Shown here: in pieces, positions 53,556 through 63,168 of the stretch
How positions within the stretch are numbered: position 1 is the stretch's first letter
Layout of the letters: each line of letters begins with the position of its first letter
From: an uncultured Bacteroidia bacterium
GTDB taxonomy: Bacteria > Bacteroidota > Bacteroidia > Bacteroidales > UBA932
Length of the DNA: 64,000 nucleotides
Assembly: GCA_902790635.1 (NCBI GenBank)
Contig: CADASN010000002.1
Span: 184,011 to 248,010, forward strand
Direction of reading: 5' to 3'
Translations under genes and position numbers: made by a program
Notes under the pieces: model-generated
The model's database searches: none
Told to the model about the DNA's origin: nothing
The model's input: the letters and a program-made list of their open reading frames with translations, nothing else

Positions 53556-54514
53556 AATCCTTTTTCCACGTCAGTGATATCGGCGACCTCGGCGCTGCGC
53601 TCGAGGAAGCGAAGCAGGTCAAAGCTACGCCTTTCGCGTGGAAGCATCTCGGACAGGACAAGACCATCATGCTGGTCTTTTTCAACAGCAGCCTGCGTAC
53701 CCGCCTGAGCAGCCAGAAGGCTGCGCTCAATCTCGGCATGAATCCCATCGTGCTCAATATCGGCCAGGACAGCTGGAAGCTGGAGACCGAGATGGGCGTG
53801 GTGATGGACGGCGACAAGTCCGAGCACCTGCGCGAGGCCATCCCCGTGATGACCAGCTACTGCGACTTGATCGGCATCCGCTCCTTCGCGGGCCTGCAGG
53901 ACCGGGAATACGACTACAACGAGACGGTGCTCAAGCAGTTCATCGAATATGGCGGCAAGCCCGTCATCAGCCTGGAGTCTGCCACCGTGCACCCCTGCCA
54001 GGCTTTCGCGGACCTGATCACCATCGAGGAATACCGCATGAAGAAGCGCCCCAAGGTGGTCCTCACCTGGGCCCCGCACCCGCGTGCGCTCCCCCAGGCC
54101 GTCCCGAATTCCTTCGCTGAATGGATGAATGCGGCGGACGTGGAGTTCGTAATCACACATCCGCACGGCTACGAGCTGGATCCCGCTTTCGCGGGCAAGG
54201 CGCCCGTGGAATACGACCAGATGAAGGCCCTGGAGGGTGCCGATTTCGTGTATGCCAAGAACTGGAGCTGCCCTGGCGTCACCGATCCTGCGCAGTATGG
54301 ACAGATCCTGAGCAAGGACATGGGCTGGACGGTGGATGCCCGGCACATGGCCGTTACCAACAATGCTTTCTTCATGCACTGCCTGCCGGTACGGCGCAAC
54401 ATGATTGTCTCCGACGAAGTGATCGACGCACCCACGAGCCTGGTGATCCCCGAGGCGGCCAACCGGGTCGTTTCCGCCCAGGTGGTGATGAAACGGATGC
54501 TTGAGAGCCTATGA
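53552..54514 (+). CDS. argF': N-succinyl/N-acetylornithine carbamoyltransferase
   Basis: A 320-residue transcarbamylase of the acylornithine type, not ordinary ArgF. The carbamoyl-phosphate loop is FNSSLRTRLS (STRT is changed to SLRT as in this class), with HPCQAFADLITIEEY and MHCLPVRRNMIVSDEV. From memory of the Bacteroides fragilis enzyme, residue 90 (Pro there, Glu in N-acetyl enzymes) sets acyl specificity; here it is Ser90 in GDKSEHL, which favours the succinyl form. Overlaps argB by four bases. Confidence 0.9.
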   Translation: MKSFFHVSDIGDLGAALEEAKQVKATPFAWKHLGQDKTIMLVFFNSSLRTRLSSQKAALNLGMNPIVLNIGQDSWKLETEMGVVMDGDKSEHLREAIPVMTSYCDLIGIRSFAGLQDREYDYNETVLKQFIEYGGKPVISLESATVHPCQAFADLITIEEYRMKKRPKVVLTWAPHPRALPQAVPNSFAEWMNAADVEFVITHPHGYELDPAFAGKAPVEYDQMKALEGADFVYAKNWSCPGVTDPAQYGQILSKDMGWTVDARHMAVTNNAFFMHCLPVRRNMIVSDEVIDAPTSLVIPEAANRVVSAQVVMKRMLESL

Positions 54515-55287
54515 TCTCCCTGTACAAAGTCGGAGGCAATGTCGTAGAGGATCCGGCCGCGCTGGATCTGTTCTGCCGTCAGTTCGCTGCGCTGGAGGGC
54601 CCCCGGGTCCTCGTTCACGGCGGCGGCGTCCGGGCGAGCCAGGTGCAGAAAGCCCTGGGACAGGAGCCGGTCAAGATCGAAGGGCGCCGGGTCACGGATG
54701 CACAGACCCTGGAAGTGGTCACGATGGTCTATGCCGGATGGTGCAACAAGAGCATCGTGGCACGTCTGCAGGGCCTCGGTTGCAATGCGATCGGACTGGC
54801 CGGCTGCGACGGCGGAGCCATCACGGCGCGCCGCCGTCCGCCCAAGACCCTGTCCGACGGGGTCACGGTGGTCGATTTCGGCTTTGTGGGCGATGTGACG
54901 GCCGCATCGGTCAACCGGGAATTCGTCTCCCGGCTGCTGGACGCCGGGATGGTGCCCGTGTTCAGCGCCATCAACCACGACGGTGCCGGACAGTTGCTCA
55001 ACACGAATGCAGACACCATGGCGTCGGCACTTTCCGTCGCCCTGGGCGCAAAACTTTTTTATTGTTTCGAAAAAAATGGCGTACTTTGTGACCGGAATGA
55101 CGACGACAGCGTGATTCCCGTCCTGGATCCGGCCGGCTACGCCCGGCTGAAGGCTGAAGGGCGCGTCGCCGAGGGGATGATTCCCAAACTCGACAACGCG
55201 TTCCAGGCCCTGCGGGACGGTGCCGCCGGAGTGGTCATCCGCAACGCCGACCTGCAAGCCCCCGGCGGCACAGAATTGAAGTTATGA
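54511..55287 (+). CDS. argB: N-acylglutamate kinase
   Basis: A 258-residue amino-acid kinase phosphorylating N-acylglutamate. It begins MISLYKVGGNVVEDP and has VLVHGGGVRASQVQKALG, CDGGAITARRR, and FSAINHDGAGQLLNTNADTMA. In the succinyl pathway the substrate would be N-succinylglutamate. It overlaps the genes on both sides by four bases. Confidence 0.9.
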   Translation: MISLYKVGGNVVEDPAALDLFCRQFAALEGPRVLVHGGGVRASQVQKALGQEPVKIEGRRVTDAQTLEVVTMVYAGWCNKSIVARLQGLGCNAIGLAGCDGGAITARRRPPKTLSDGVTVVDFGFVGDVTAASVNREFVSRLLDAGMVPVFSAINHDGAGQLLNTNADTMASALSVALGAKLFYCFEKNGVLCDRNDDDSVIPVLDPAGYARLKAEGRVAEGMIPKLDNAFQALRDGAAGVVIRNADLQAPGGTELKL

Positions 55288-56375
55288 CTTTGCTGGAAGA
55301 TTCCGTCTCTTTGCTGCGGCAGATGGTCCGCATTCCCTCCCTCTCCGGGGAGGAAGCCGGCGTTGCCGCCTGTGTCGGCGCAGCGTTGGCGGACTGGGGG
55401 ATTCCTTTCGAGAATGTGCGGGGCAACGTACTGGCAGTCAACCGACGATTCGATCCCGCCAGGCCGACCCTCGCCATGGATGCCCACCTGGACACGGTCC
55501 CCGTCAACAACGGTTACACCCGTGACCCCTTCGATCCGGGGATGGATCCCGGAATTGTCTATGGATTGGGCTCCAATGATGATGGCGGAAGTGTAGTGTC
55601 GATGATGGCTGCATTCCGCCATTTCTTTGAGCGGGACCTGCCGGTCAACCTGATGCTGATCCTTTCCCGTCAGGAAGAGGTCTCCGGGCCGGACGGCACG
55701 CGCTGGCTTTTCGCCCCTGACGGCTATTTCGCGACGGAAGGGCGCTATCCCATGCCCCGCTGGGTCATTGTCGGCGAGCCGACCGGGATGCGCGCTGCCA
55801 CCAGCGAACGCGGCCTGCTCGTACTGGACGGGGAGGCGCAGGGCGTCAGCGGCCACGCGGCCCGCGACGAGGGCGTGAACGCCCTCTATATCGCCCTTGA
55901 CGATATCGCCGCCCTGCGGTCGCACGTCTTCGGGAAGCATTCCCCCGTAATGGGCGATGTCCGCCTGACCGTGACGCAGATCGAAGCCGGGCAGGCCCAC
56001 AACGTGATTCCCGACCGCTGCCGTTTCGTCGTGGACATCCGCCCGACGGAGCAGTATAGCAATACCGAGATCGTCGAAGAACTGCAGTCGCTCTGCCGCA
56101 GTACCCTGCGGGCACGCAACCTCGCGAACCGCTCCTCCGCCACGGCGCCGGGCTCTCCCCTGCTCCGCACGGTCGAAGCGCTCGGCATCCCGGCCTTTTC
56201 CTCTCCGACGACTTCGGACTGGATGCGCATCCCCTGCGATGCCCTCAAGATGGGGCCGGGCGAGTCTTCGCGTTCGCACCGGCCGGACGAATTCATCCTG
56301 GTGAGCGAGATCGACCAGGCCATCGAAGTATATATAGCTTTTATTGAGAAGTTCTATGGCAACACTTTGGAATAA
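55284..56375 (+). CDS. M20 deacylase ArgE-like (N-acylcitrulline/ornithine deacylase)
   Basis: A 363-residue M20 zinc hydrolase. Metal and catalytic residues: His68 and Asp70 in DAHLDTVP, Asp99 in GSNDDGG, Glu131-Glu132 in RQEEVSG, Glu165 in VGEPTGM and a C-terminal His in SSRSHRPDEF. DapE and ArgE share this pattern; its place between argB and argH supports removal of the acyl group from N-acylcitrulline before ArgG. Its end overlaps argH by 20 bases. Confidence 0.85.
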   Translation: MTLLEDSVSLLRQMVRIPSLSGEEAGVAACVGAALADWGIPFENVRGNVLAVNRRFDPARPTLAMDAHLDTVPVNNGYTRDPFDPGMDPGIVYGLGSNDDGGSVVSMMAAFRHFFERDLPVNLMLILSRQEEVSGPDGTRWLFAPDGYFATEGRYPMPRWVIVGEPTGMRAATSERGLLVLDGEAQGVSGHAARDEGVNALYIALDDIAALRSHVFGKHSPVMGDVRLTVTQIEAGQAHNVIPDRCRFVVDIRPTEQYSNTEIVEELQSLCRSTLRARNLANRSSATAPGSPLLRTVEALGIPAFSSPTTSDWMRIPCDALKMGPGESSRSHRPDEFILVSEIDQAIEVYIAFIEKFYGNTLE

Positions 56376-57675
56376 AGGTACCTACGCAACAGAGGCGGTG
56401 GACCGATTCACCGTCGGCAACGACCGCATGCTGGATCGCCGCCTGGCCCGCTATGACGTGCAGGGCTCCCTGGCGCACATCCAGATGTTGGAGCACATCG
56501 GGCTGCTCAGCGCCGATGAACTGTCGCTCCTGACGGCGGCGCTCGGCCGCATCGCCGACAGCATCGAGGCCGGCACCTTCGTGCTGGAAGACGATGTCGA
56601 GGATATCCACTCGCAGGTGGAACTGCTGCTGACGCGCGAACTCGGCGAAGTGGGCAAGAAGATCCATTCCGGGCGCTCCCGCAACGACCAGGTCCTCGTG
56701 GACATCAAGCTTTTCCTGCGGGACGAGCTGCAGGCCGTGCGCGGAGAGGTCCTGACCCTTTTCCGCACCCTGCAGGCCCTCAGCGAGCGGCACAAGGAAG
56801 TGCTGCTGCCTGGCTACACGCACGCGCAGGTGGCGATGCCTTCTTCTTTCGGTCTCTGGTTCGGCGCCTACGCCGAAGCGCTGGTGGACGACATGTACCT
56901 GCTGGGCGGCGCCTACCGGGTCGTGGACCGCAATCCGTTGGGCTCCGCCGCCGGCTACGGTAACTCCTTCCCCCTGGACCGCCGGATGACTACGGAGCTG
57001 CTGGGCTTCGCCTCCCCCGTTTACAACAGCGTCGCCGCCCAGATGCAGCGCGGACGAACGGAACGCGCCGTGGCTTCGGCCCTCGGCGCCGTAGCCTTGA
57101 CACTCAATAAGTTTGCTGCGGACTGCTGCATGTATATGTGCCCCAATTTCGGCTTCATCCATTTCCCGGACGAGCTGACCACGGGCTCCAGTATCATGCC
57201 GCACAAGAAGAATCCCGACGTGTGGGAGATCCTCCGCGGCAAGTGCAACCGCATCCTCGCATGTGAGAATGAGATCTCGCTGCTCTGCAGCAACATGCCC
57301 CATGGTTACCACCGGGACTACCAGCTGCTCAAGGACATCCTCTTCCCCGCCCTGGAACTGATGCACGAATGCCTGCAGATGACGGACTACATGCTCCAGC
57401 ACATCGAAGTCAATGAGCATATCCTCGACAACCCGCTCTACGACTATCTGTTCACGGTAGAGGAAGTGAACCGGCGCACCCTCGCAGGGGTGCCTTTCCG
57501 CGAAGCCTACAAGCAGGTGGGCATCGAGGTCAACGAAGGGCGGTTCCGTTACGGCGGCGGCGACAAGGCCACGCTCAAGGCTTCCGATCTCGGCCATACG
57601 CACATGGGCAGCCTGGGCAGGCTCTGCAACGAAGAGATCGCTGCCCTGATGGAGTCAGCATCCAATTGGAAATGA
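56356..57675 (+). CDS. argH: Argininosuccinate lyase
   Basis: A 439-residue fumarase-superfamily enzyme releasing arginine and fumarate. Signature segments are SGRSRNDQVLVD, HTHAQVAMP-like GYTHAQVAMPSS, and the flexible catalytic loop TGSSIMPHKKNPD. Start ATG 56356 (MATLWNKGT), inside the end of the deacylase gene; a TTG four codons earlier is possible. Confidence 0.94.
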   Translation: MATLWNKGTYATEAVDRFTVGNDRMLDRRLARYDVQGSLAHIQMLEHIGLLSADELSLLTAALGRIADSIEAGTFVLEDDVEDIHSQVELLLTRELGEVGKKIHSGRSRNDQVLVDIKLFLRDELQAVRGEVLTLFRTLQALSERHKEVLLPGYTHAQVAMPSSFGLWFGAYAEALVDDMYLLGGAYRVVDRNPLGSAAGYGNSFPLDRRMTTELLGFASPVYNSVAAQMQRGRTERAVASALGAVALTLNKFAADCCMYMCPNFGFIHFPDELTTGSSIMPHKKNPDVWEILRGKCNRILACENEISLLCSNMPHGYHRDYQLLKDILFPALELMHECLQMTDYMLQHIEVNEHILDNPLYDYLFTVEEVNRRTLAGVPFREAYKQVGIEVNEGRFRYGGGDKATLKASDLGHTHMGSLGRLCNEEIAALMESASNWK

Positions 57676-57697
57676 GCAATATAACAGTATAAACAAC

Positions 57698-58777
57698 ATG
57701 GCAAAACGCAAAAAAGCGACACTCGTCCTGCAGAACGGACGCAAAATGAAGGGCTGGAGTTTCGGCTACGACGGCCCGTGCGATGGAGAAGTGGTCTTTT
57801 CTACGGCAATGGTTGGCTACACGGAGAGCCTGACGGATCCTTCCTTCTCCGGTCAGATCCTCTGCGCCACCTATCCGCTTATCGGCAACTACGGCATCTC
57901 CAGGATGGAGACCGACTCCGACGGCCTGCTGAAGAGCTTCGAGTCCGAGAAGATCTATGTCCGCGGCCTGATCGTGACCGATTATAGCGAGGAATACAGC
58001 CACTGGGACGCCGTTGAGAGCCTGGGCGCCTGGATGAACGAGCAGAAGATTCCCGGCATCTCCGGCATCGACACCCGCCTGCTCACGCAGATCCTTCGCG
58101 AGGAAGGCTCGATGCTCGGCCGGATCGTTCCGGAGGGCGGGGATGAGGACTGCTTCGACGTGGCGGACCCCAACCAGGAGAACCAGGCTGCCATCGTCAG
58201 CTGCAAGGAGGTGATCCGTTACGGAAAGGGCGACAAGAAAGTCGTGCTGGTGGATTGCGGCGTCAAGCACCAGATCCTGCGCTGCCTGGTCCGGCGCGGC
58301 GTCGAAGTGATCCGTGTCCCCTGGGACTATGATTTCAACCAGCTGGAGTGGGACGGCCTGTTCATCTCCAACGGCCCGGGCAACCCGGTCCATTGCCAGG
58401 TCACGGTGGACAACATCCGCCGCGCCATGCAGACGGGCAAGCCGATCTGCGGCATCTGCCTGGGCAACCAGCTGCTCGGCATCGCCGCCGGCGCCTCGAC
58501 CTATAAGTTGAAATACGGCCATCGCTCGCACAACCAGCCCGTACGCCAGGTAGGTACGAACCGTTGCTATATTACGGCCCAGAACCACGGTTATGCGCTG
58601 GATGAAAGCACGCTTCCTGCAGATTGGGAGCCGTTTTTCATCAACATGAACGACGGTACCAACGAAGGCATCCGGCACAAGACCAAGCCCTTCTTCACCG
58701 CCCAGTTCCATCCTGAGGCCTCCAGCGGCCCGGAAGACACAGAATTCATCTTTGACGACTTTATCTCCCAGTTATGA
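57698..58777 (+). CDS. carA: Carbamoyl-phosphate synthase small subunit
   Basis: A 359-residue glutaminase subunit. The N-terminal domain begins ATLVLQNGRKMKGWSFG; the class-I amidotransferase domain has the nucleophile Cys in CGICLGNQLLG and the His-Glu pair in FHPEAS. It passes ammonia to CarB. The placement inside the arginine operon ties carbamoyl phosphate supply to arginine need. Stop overlaps carB start by four bases. Confidence 0.95.
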   Translation: MAKRKKATLVLQNGRKMKGWSFGYDGPCDGEVVFSTAMVGYTESLTDPSFSGQILCATYPLIGNYGISRMETDSDGLLKSFESEKIYVRGLIVTDYSEEYSHWDAVESLGAWMNEQKIPGISGIDTRLLTQILREEGSMLGRIVPEGGDEDCFDVADPNQENQAAIVSCKEVIRYGKGDKKVVLVDCGVKHQILRCLVRRGVEVIRVPWDYDFNQLEWDGLFISNGPGNPVHCQVTVDNIRRAMQTGKPICGICLGNQLLGIAAGASTYKLKYGHRSHNQPVRQVGTNRCYITAQNHGYALDESTLPADWEPFFINMNDGTNEGIRHKTKPFFTAQFHPEASSGPEDTEFIFDDFISQL

Positions 58778-61700
58778 TCGACTCCCATATCAAAAAAGTA
58801 CTGGTGCTCGGATCGGGCGCCCTCAAGATCGGCGAAGCCGGTGAATTCGATTACAGCGGCTCCCAGGCGCTGAAGGCCCTGCGCGAAGAGGGCATCAAGA
58901 CCGTCCTGATCAATCCCAATATTGCGACGGTGCAGACCTCGGAAGGCGTGGCGGACAAAGTGTATTTCCTGCCGGTTACCCCTTTCTTCGTGGAGAAGGT
59001 CATCAAGAAGGAGAAACCGCAGGGCATCCTGCTGGCCTTCGGCGGCCAGACAGCCCTCAACTGCGGTGTCGAACTCTACAAGAACGGGATCCTGGAAGCG
59101 AATGGCGTCAAGGTGCTCGGCACCCCGGTCCAGGCCATCATTGATACGGAAGACCGGGAACTCTTCGTGGAGCGGATGGATGAGATCGACATCAAGACCA
59201 TCAAATCCCATCCGGCTGCCAACCTGGAGGAAGCCCGCGCCGCCGCCCGCGAGGTCGGCTATCCCGTGATCCTGCGCGCTGCCTATGCCCTGGGCGGCCT
59301 GGGCTCCGGCTTCTGCGAGGACGAGGCCGAACTGGAGACCGTGGCGCGCAAAGCCTTCTCTTTCTCCCCGCAGGTGCTCGTCGAGAAGTCGCTGCGCGGC
59401 TGGAAAGAGATCGAGTTCGAGGTGATGCGCGACAGCTTTGACAACTGCATCGCCGTCTGTAATATGGAGAATTTCGACCCGCTCGGCATCCATACGGGCG
59501 AGAGTATCGTCGTGGCCCCCTGCCAGACGCTCACCAACGACGAATGCAACTTCCTCCGCAAGAAAGCGATCGAGATCGTGCGGCACATCGGCATCGTCGG
59601 TGAATGCAACGTGCAGTATGCCTTCAGCCCCGACGGGGAGGATTACCGCGTGATCGAGATCAACGCCCGCCTGAGCCGCTCCTCCGCCCTGGCCTCCAAG
59701 GCTACGGGCTATCCCCTCGCCTTCATCGCCGCCAAGATCGGCCTGGGCTACGGATTGCACGAGCTCAAGAATACCGTGACCAAGACAACTCCGGCCTTCT
59801 TCGAGCCGGCCCTGGACTACGTGGTCTGCAAGATCCCCCGCTGGGACCTCGCCAAATTCAAGGGCGTCTCCCGGGAGATCGGTTCCAGCATGAAGAGCGT
59901 CGGCGAGGTGATGGCCATCGGCCGCACCTTCGAGGAAGCCATCCAGAAGGGCCTCCGGATGATCGGCCAGGGCGCCAATGGCTTCGTGTGCAACAAGCCT
60001 TTCAAGAGCGAGGACCTCGACGACCTGATGCGCCATCCCACGGACGTGCGTATCTTCGCCATCGCCGCTGCTTTCGAGGCCGGCTACACGGTGGACCGCA
60101 TCTACGAACTGACCAAGATTGACCGCTGGTTCCTCGACAAGCTCGAGAACATCGAGACGACCTACCGTCGCCTGGAAGCCTGCAAGAATCTGACGGACAT
60201 TGACTTCGACCTGCTCCGGATGGCCAAGTGCCAGGGTTTTTCCGACATCCAGATCTCCCGTGTGCTGGGCGTTCCGGAAGCCAAGGTACGCGAGTACCGG
60301 ACTTTCCTGGGCCTGCGTCCCTATGTCAAGCAGATCGACACCCTGGCCGCGGAGTTTCCCTCTTCGACCAACTACCTTTATATGACCTACAACGGCGAGG
60401 TGGACGACATCAGCTTCGAAGACGGGTTCAACACCGTGATCGTCCTCGGCTCCGGAGCCTACCGCATCGGCAGCAGCGTGGAGTTCGACTGGTGCGGGGT
60501 CAATGCCTTGAACACCCTGCGCAGCAGCGGCTACAAGGCCATCATGATCAACTACAACCCCGAGACGGTCTCCACTGACTATGATGTCTGCGACCGGCTC
60601 TATTTCGACGAATTGAGTTTCGAGACCGTGATGGAGATCTGCAGCCTCGAGAAGCCCTACGGTGTGATCGTGAGCGTGGGCGGCCAGATTCCGAACAACC
60701 TGGCCATTCCCCTCATGCGCGCCGGCGTCCACATCCTGGGCACCACTGCCCATGACATCGACCGGGCCGAGGACCGCAACAAGTTCTCCCAGATCGTGGA
60801 TAAACTCGGCATCGACCAGCCCCGCTGGAGCGAGTTGACCACGATGGAAGATGTGGACCGCTTCGTGGATGAAGTCGGTTTCCCGGTCCTGGTGCGGCCT
60901 TCTTACGTACTGTCCGGTGCGGCGATGAATGTCTGCTACAGCAAGGAAGACATGCGAATGTTCCTGGACATGGCCGTGGAAGTCTCCGAAGAGCATCCGG
61001 TGGTCATCAGTTCCTTCATGCAGCGCTGCAAGGAGCTGGAATGCGACGCCGTGGCGGATGGCGGCAAGGTCATCGCCTATGCCATCTCCGAACACATCGA
61101 GTTCGCGGGCGTCCACTCGGGCGATGCGACCATCCAGTTCCCGCCGCAGAAGATCTACGGCATCACGGCCGCCAAGATCCGCAAGACGGCGGCTGCCATC
61201 GCCGCCGAACTGCACATCACGGGACCGTTCAACATCCAGTTCCTCGCCACTGACAACTACATCAAAGTCATCGAGTGTAACCTGCGTGCCTCCCGCAGCT
61301 TCCCGTTCGTGTCCAAGGTGTTGAAAGTCAACCTTATCGACCTGGCTACCCGTTGTATGCTCGGGCAGCGGCCCGAAAAGATCGACATCGATCCCTTCGA
61401 GCTGGAATACGTGGGTATCAAGTGCTCCCAGTTCTCCTTCGCCCGACTGGGCAAGGCGGACCCGGTGCTGGGCGTGGACATGGCTTCTACCGGCGAGGTG
61501 GGCTGCATCGGCGACAACCTCAACGAAGCCCTGCTCAAGTCCATGCTCTCCGTGGGGCACCGCATCCCGCAGAAGTCCATCCTCATCTCCTCCGGCAATC
61601 CGATCCAGAAGGCCGACCTGCTGCGCGCATGCCTGCTGCTCGCGGACAAGAACTACACCATCTACGCCACGGGCGGTACGTGCAAGTATTTGAATGAAAA

Positions 61701-61977
61701 TGGCGTCCCGGCCCTGCGTGCCTTGTGGCCGAACGAGCAGGAAGAGGGTGCTCCCGCCGCGCTTGACCTGATCCGGAAGCATCAGGTCGAACTGGTGATC
61801 AACATCCCCAAGAATTTCACCCACAGCGAGCTCAGCAACGGGTACCAGATGCGCCGTGCCGCCATTGACTTCAATGTCCCGTTGATCACGAACAGCCGCC
61901 TGGCGACGGCCTACATCCGCGCCTTCTGTGCCGTTCCGCTGGATGCAATCAGCATCAAGAGTTGGGACGAGTATTAG
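58774..61977 (+). CDS. carB: Carbamoyl-phosphate synthase large subunit
   Basis: A 1067-residue synthase with two homologous ATP-grasp halves (GSGALKIGEAGEFDYSGSQ and GSGAYRIGSSVEFDWC mark their starts), a central oligomerisation domain, and a C-terminal allosteric domain (LISSGNPIQKADLL, YATGGTCKYL). Full length. It makes carbamoyl phosphate from bicarbonate, two ATP and ammonia from CarA for the carbamoyltransferase and for pyrimidines. Confidence 0.96.
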   Translation: MIDSHIKKVLVLGSGALKIGEAGEFDYSGSQALKALREEGIKTVLINPNIATVQTSEGVADKVYFLPVTPFFVEKVIKKEKPQGILLAFGGQTALNCGVELYKNGILEANGVKVLGTPVQAIIDTEDRELFVERMDEIDIKTIKSHPAANLEEARAAAREVGYPVILRAAYALGGLGSGFCEDEAELETVARKAFSFSPQVLVEKSLRGWKEIEFEVMRDSFDNCIAVCNMENFDPLGIHTGESIVVAPCQTLTNDECNFLRKKAIEIVRHIGIVGECNVQYAFSPDGEDYRVIEINARLSRSSALASKATGYPLAFIAAKIGLGYGLHELKNTVTKTTPAFFEPALDYVVCKIPRWDLAKFKGVSREIGSSMKSVGEVMAIGRTFEEAIQKGLRMIGQGANGFVCNKPFKSEDLDDLMRHPTDVRIFAIAAAFEAGYTVDRIYELTKIDRWFLDKLENIETTYRRLEACKNLTDIDFDLLRMAKCQGFSDIQISRVLGVPEAKVREYRTFLGLRPYVKQIDTLAAEFPSSTNYLYMTYNGEVDDISFEDGFNTVIVLGSGAYRIGSSVEFDWCGVNALNTLRSSGYKAIMINYNPETVSTDYDVCDRLYFDELSFETVMEICSLEKPYGVIVSVGGQIPNNLAIPLMRAGVHILGTTAHDIDRAEDRNKFSQIVDKLGIDQPRWSELTTMEDVDRFVDEVGFPVLVRPSYVLSGAAMNVCYSKEDMRMFLDMAVEVSEEHPVVISSFMQRCKELECDAVADGGKVIAYAISEHIEFAGVHSGDATIQFPPQKIYGITAAKIRKTAAAIAAELHITGPFNIQFLATDNYIKVIECNLRASRSFPFVSKVLKVNLIDLATRCMLGQRPEKIDIDPFELEYVGIKCSQFSFARLGKADPVLGVDMASTGEVGCIGDNLNEALLKSMLSVGHRIPQKSILISSGNPIQKADLLRACLLLADKNYTIYATGGTCKYLNENGVPALRALWPNEQEEGAPAALDLIRKHQVELVINIPKNFTHSELSNGYQMRRAAIDFNVPLITNSRLATAYIRAFCAVPLDAISIKSWDEY

Positions 61978-61991
61978 CAGCCTGAACCTGC

Positions 61992-62990
61992 GTGGCCCGG
62001 TCGAAATTCATCTACCACCTGCTGGCCCTGGCTGTCGTAGCGGTCTGGGGTGTGACTTTCGTCTGCACCAAAGTATTGATCTCCGCCGGATTGCGTCCGG
62101 CGGAGATTTTTGCAATCCGCTTCACGCTTGCCTACCTGGGTATCTGGGGGCTTTCCCTGGTGCAGGGACATCCCTCGTTCGCCGGACGGTCCGGCTCGCC
62201 CCGCTCCGGGCGGGTGCGTCTCTGGAGCCGGTCCTGGCAGGATGAGTTGATGTTCGTTTTCCTGGGCGTCTCCGGCGGGTCATTCTATTTCCTGACGGAG
62301 AACACGGCGCTCGCTTACACTCAGGCGAGCAATACCTCATTCCTGGTATGCAGCGCCCCGCTGATCACGGCCTTGCTGATCCTGCTCTACCGCCGCCTGC
62401 GGCATGACCGCTACTCCGATGCGATGGAGGACATCCGCCTCGGGTTCCCGCTCATCGGGGGCACTCTGCTCGCGTTCGGCGGCATGGCGCTGATGCTTTT
62501 CGACGGCACACGGGTGCAGGTGTCGCTGCGCGGCGACCTGCTGGCCATCGGTGCGGCTGTCTGCTGGGCTTTCTACAGCCTGTTCATGGGCAAGATGACG
62601 GACGATTACGGTGCGGTTTTCGCTACGCGGAAGGTCTTTGCCTATGGCTTGCTGACGATACTCCCCTTCCTGCTGAGCCGCGACCCGCAAGAGCTGCTGG
62701 CCGTTCTGCGTCAGCCGGCCATCTGGCCGAACCTGCTCTTCCTGGGACTGTGCGCTTCCCTCGCCTGCTTCGTGGTCTGGAATCTGGTGATGTCCCGCCT
62801 CGGCAACATCACGGCCACCAACTATGTCTATCTCAACCCGGTCTTCACGCTCATCTCCGCAATGATTTTCCTGGGAGAGCGCCTGACGCCTGCCGGCGCC
62901 ATCGGCTCCGCCCTGATCCTGGCCGGCGTCATCCTCGCCGGCCGCCAGGGGCAGAAACATGCCATTTTACCCCTCGCGGGCGAAAAATGA
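61992..62990 (+). CDS. EamA/DMT-family transporter at the end of the arg operon
   Basis: A 332-residue inner-membrane protein with ten predicted helices in two EamA repeats (WGVTFVCTKVLISAGLRPAEIFAIR and SLFMGKMTDDYGAVFATRK). GTG start at 61992, 14 bases after carB, with no promoter visible between, so probably operon-linked. EamA proteins export metabolites; arginine or an intermediate is a guess from position. Residues about 62-80 form an Arg/Ser-rich insert between helices. Confidence 0.8.
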   Translation: MARSKFIYHLLALAVVAVWGVTFVCTKVLISAGLRPAEIFAIRFTLAYLGIWGLSLVQGHPSFAGRSGSPRSGRVRLWSRSWQDELMFVFLGVSGGSFYFLTENTALAYTQASNTSFLVCSAPLITALLILLYRRLRHDRYSDAMEDIRLGFPLIGGTLLAFGGMALMLFDGTRVQVSLRGDLLAIGAAVCWAFYSLFMGKMTDDYGAVFATRKVFAYGLLTILPFLLSRDPQELLAVLRQPAIWPNLLFLGLCASLACFVVWNLVMSRLGNITATNYVYLNPVFTLISAMIFLGERLTPAGAIGSALILAGVILAGRQGQKHAILPLAGEK

Positions 62991-63006
62991 CGTTGCCAAG
63001 GGCAAT

Positions 63007-63027
63007 TCAGGGGTCCAGCGCCCCTGA
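63007..63027 (+). terminator. Hairpin after the arginine operon
   Basis: A 7-bp stem TCAGGGG/CCCCTGA with a 7-base loop, 16 bases after the EamA stop. It lacks a T run, so it is a weak terminator candidate. Confidence 0.4.
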
Positions 63028-63071
63028 GAAACGAATCTCCAAAAAAATTTGGTTAATTCCCAAACAGTTCC

Positions 63072-63079
63072 TATATTTG
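63072..63079 (+). promoter_or_regulatory. -7 promoter element (TATATTTG) of tRNA-Phe
   Basis: A perfect box 16 bases before the tRNA 5' end, with TTTGG near 63050 as a possible -33 element. Confidence 0.65.
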
Positions 63080-63095
63080 CAATCCCAAACACAAC

Positions 63096-63168
63096 GGTGC
63101 TGTAGCTCAGATGGTAGAGCAAAGGACTGAAAATCCTTGTGTCGGCAGTTCGATTCTTCCCAGCACCA
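63096..63168 (+). tRNA. tRNA-Phe (GAA)
   Basis: 73 bases with acceptor GGTGCTG/CAGCACC, D arm GCTC..GAGC, anticodon stem AAGGA/TCCTT around loop CTGAAAA (anticodon GAA at 63129-63131) and T arm GGCAGTTCGATTCTTCC. Discriminator A; CCA is not encoded. Confidence 0.97.

Noticed and set aside
58591-61824. 1077-codon antisense frame opposite carB
   Set aside because: It mirrors the carB codon pattern in GC-rich DNA, has low-complexity composition and no domain. carB is unmistakable on the other strand.
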